NCBI GenBank assembly: GCA_013329085.1
Contig: DUKX01000143.1
Span: 2,546 to 8,368, forward strand
Source of the DNA: Methanofastidiosum sp.
Lineage (GTDB): Archaea; Methanobacteriota_B; Thermococci; Methanofastidiosales; Methanofastidiosaceae
Length of the DNA: 5,823 nt
Direction of reading: 5' to 3'
Positions 5,744 through 5,823 of this stretch are shown in pieces. A model generated the notes under the pieces. That model saw only the letters and a program-made list of their open reading frames with translations. It did no database searches and was not told the DNA's origin. The translations under genes and the position numbers were made by a program. Numbering within the stretch: the stretch's first letter is position 1; every line of letters starts with the position of its first letter.

Positions 5744-5823
5744 TTGTAGGTCAGATGCTCTACCCTCCCGTCTTTGTAAATCCTTGCTGTCGCCTTTCTT
5801 CCTGCCCAACACTGGACATTTAT
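5737..5823 (-). CDS. Class I fumarate hydratase, alpha subunit, C-terminal end only (partial)
   Basis: The frame is open from the window edge and ends in TGA at 5737, giving 28 residues. The visible tail is INVQCWAGRKATARIYKDGR followed by VEHLTYKR. Its NVQCWAGRKATARIY stretch matches the conserved C-terminal end of class I fumarase alpha subunits as I know the family. The position 4 bp before the beta subunit gene agrees. The gene's start, promoter and the Fe-S cysteines of its main body lie beyond the window. The fragment is too short to judge integrity, but nothing suggests a break. Confidence 0.82.
   Translation of the reverse strand: MNVQCWAGRKATARIYKDGRVEHLTYKR

Overview
The window looks like chromosomal DNA from an AT-rich euryarchaeon. 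Three things support this: the end of an archaeal ether-lipid UbiA prenyltransferase (DGGGP-synthase type), an archaeal-type A24 preflagellin/prepilin peptidase with a large soluble insert, and archaeal expression signals. The signals are TATA-like boxes about 25-30 nt before first genes, and GGTGAT/GAGGT Shine-Dalgarno motifs before downstream operon genes. The exact lineage cannot be read from the window; a methanogen-related or Thermococci-related euryarchaeon is only a guess.

Layout. On the + strand (1-1196) are the 3' end of the prenyltransferase gene and, 17 bp later, a Cas4-like Fe-S PD-(D/E)XK nuclease gene. Everything after that is on the - strand. A membrane-anchored transglutaminase-like protein (1193-2116) meets the Cas4-like gene tail to tail and shares a 4-bp CTAG with it. 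Next, reading the - strand from its upstream end, comes a two-gene unit (2848 down to 2162). It encodes a two-helix membrane protein carrying a histidine-kinase-like dimerisation segment with no histidine, and then a stand-alone receiver domain. An A24 prepilin peptidase (2926-3660) has its own promoter. A tightly spaced metabolic operon (5823 down to 3772) carries the end of a class I fumarase alpha subunit, the fumarase beta subunit and malic enzyme.

How the genes work together. The fumarase subunits and malic enzyme form a fumarate -> malate -> pyruvate + CO2 route that yields NAD(P)H, with stop codons embedded in the next gene's ribosome binding site. The degenerate kinase-like protein and the receiver look like a minimal signalling pair, but no catalytic kinase is encoded beside them. 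The Cas4-like gene has no CRISPR array and no other cas gene in view. Its neighbour is a lipid gene, so it is probably a stand-alone nuclease.

Coding density is high. The longest gene-free stretch is about 111 bp (3661-3771), and it holds a promoter and a T-rich terminator. I saw no tRNA, rRNA, CRISPR array, transposase or clear repeat. The most unusual item is the histidine-free DHp-like membrane protein paired with an intact receiver; nothing else suggests a wholly new system.
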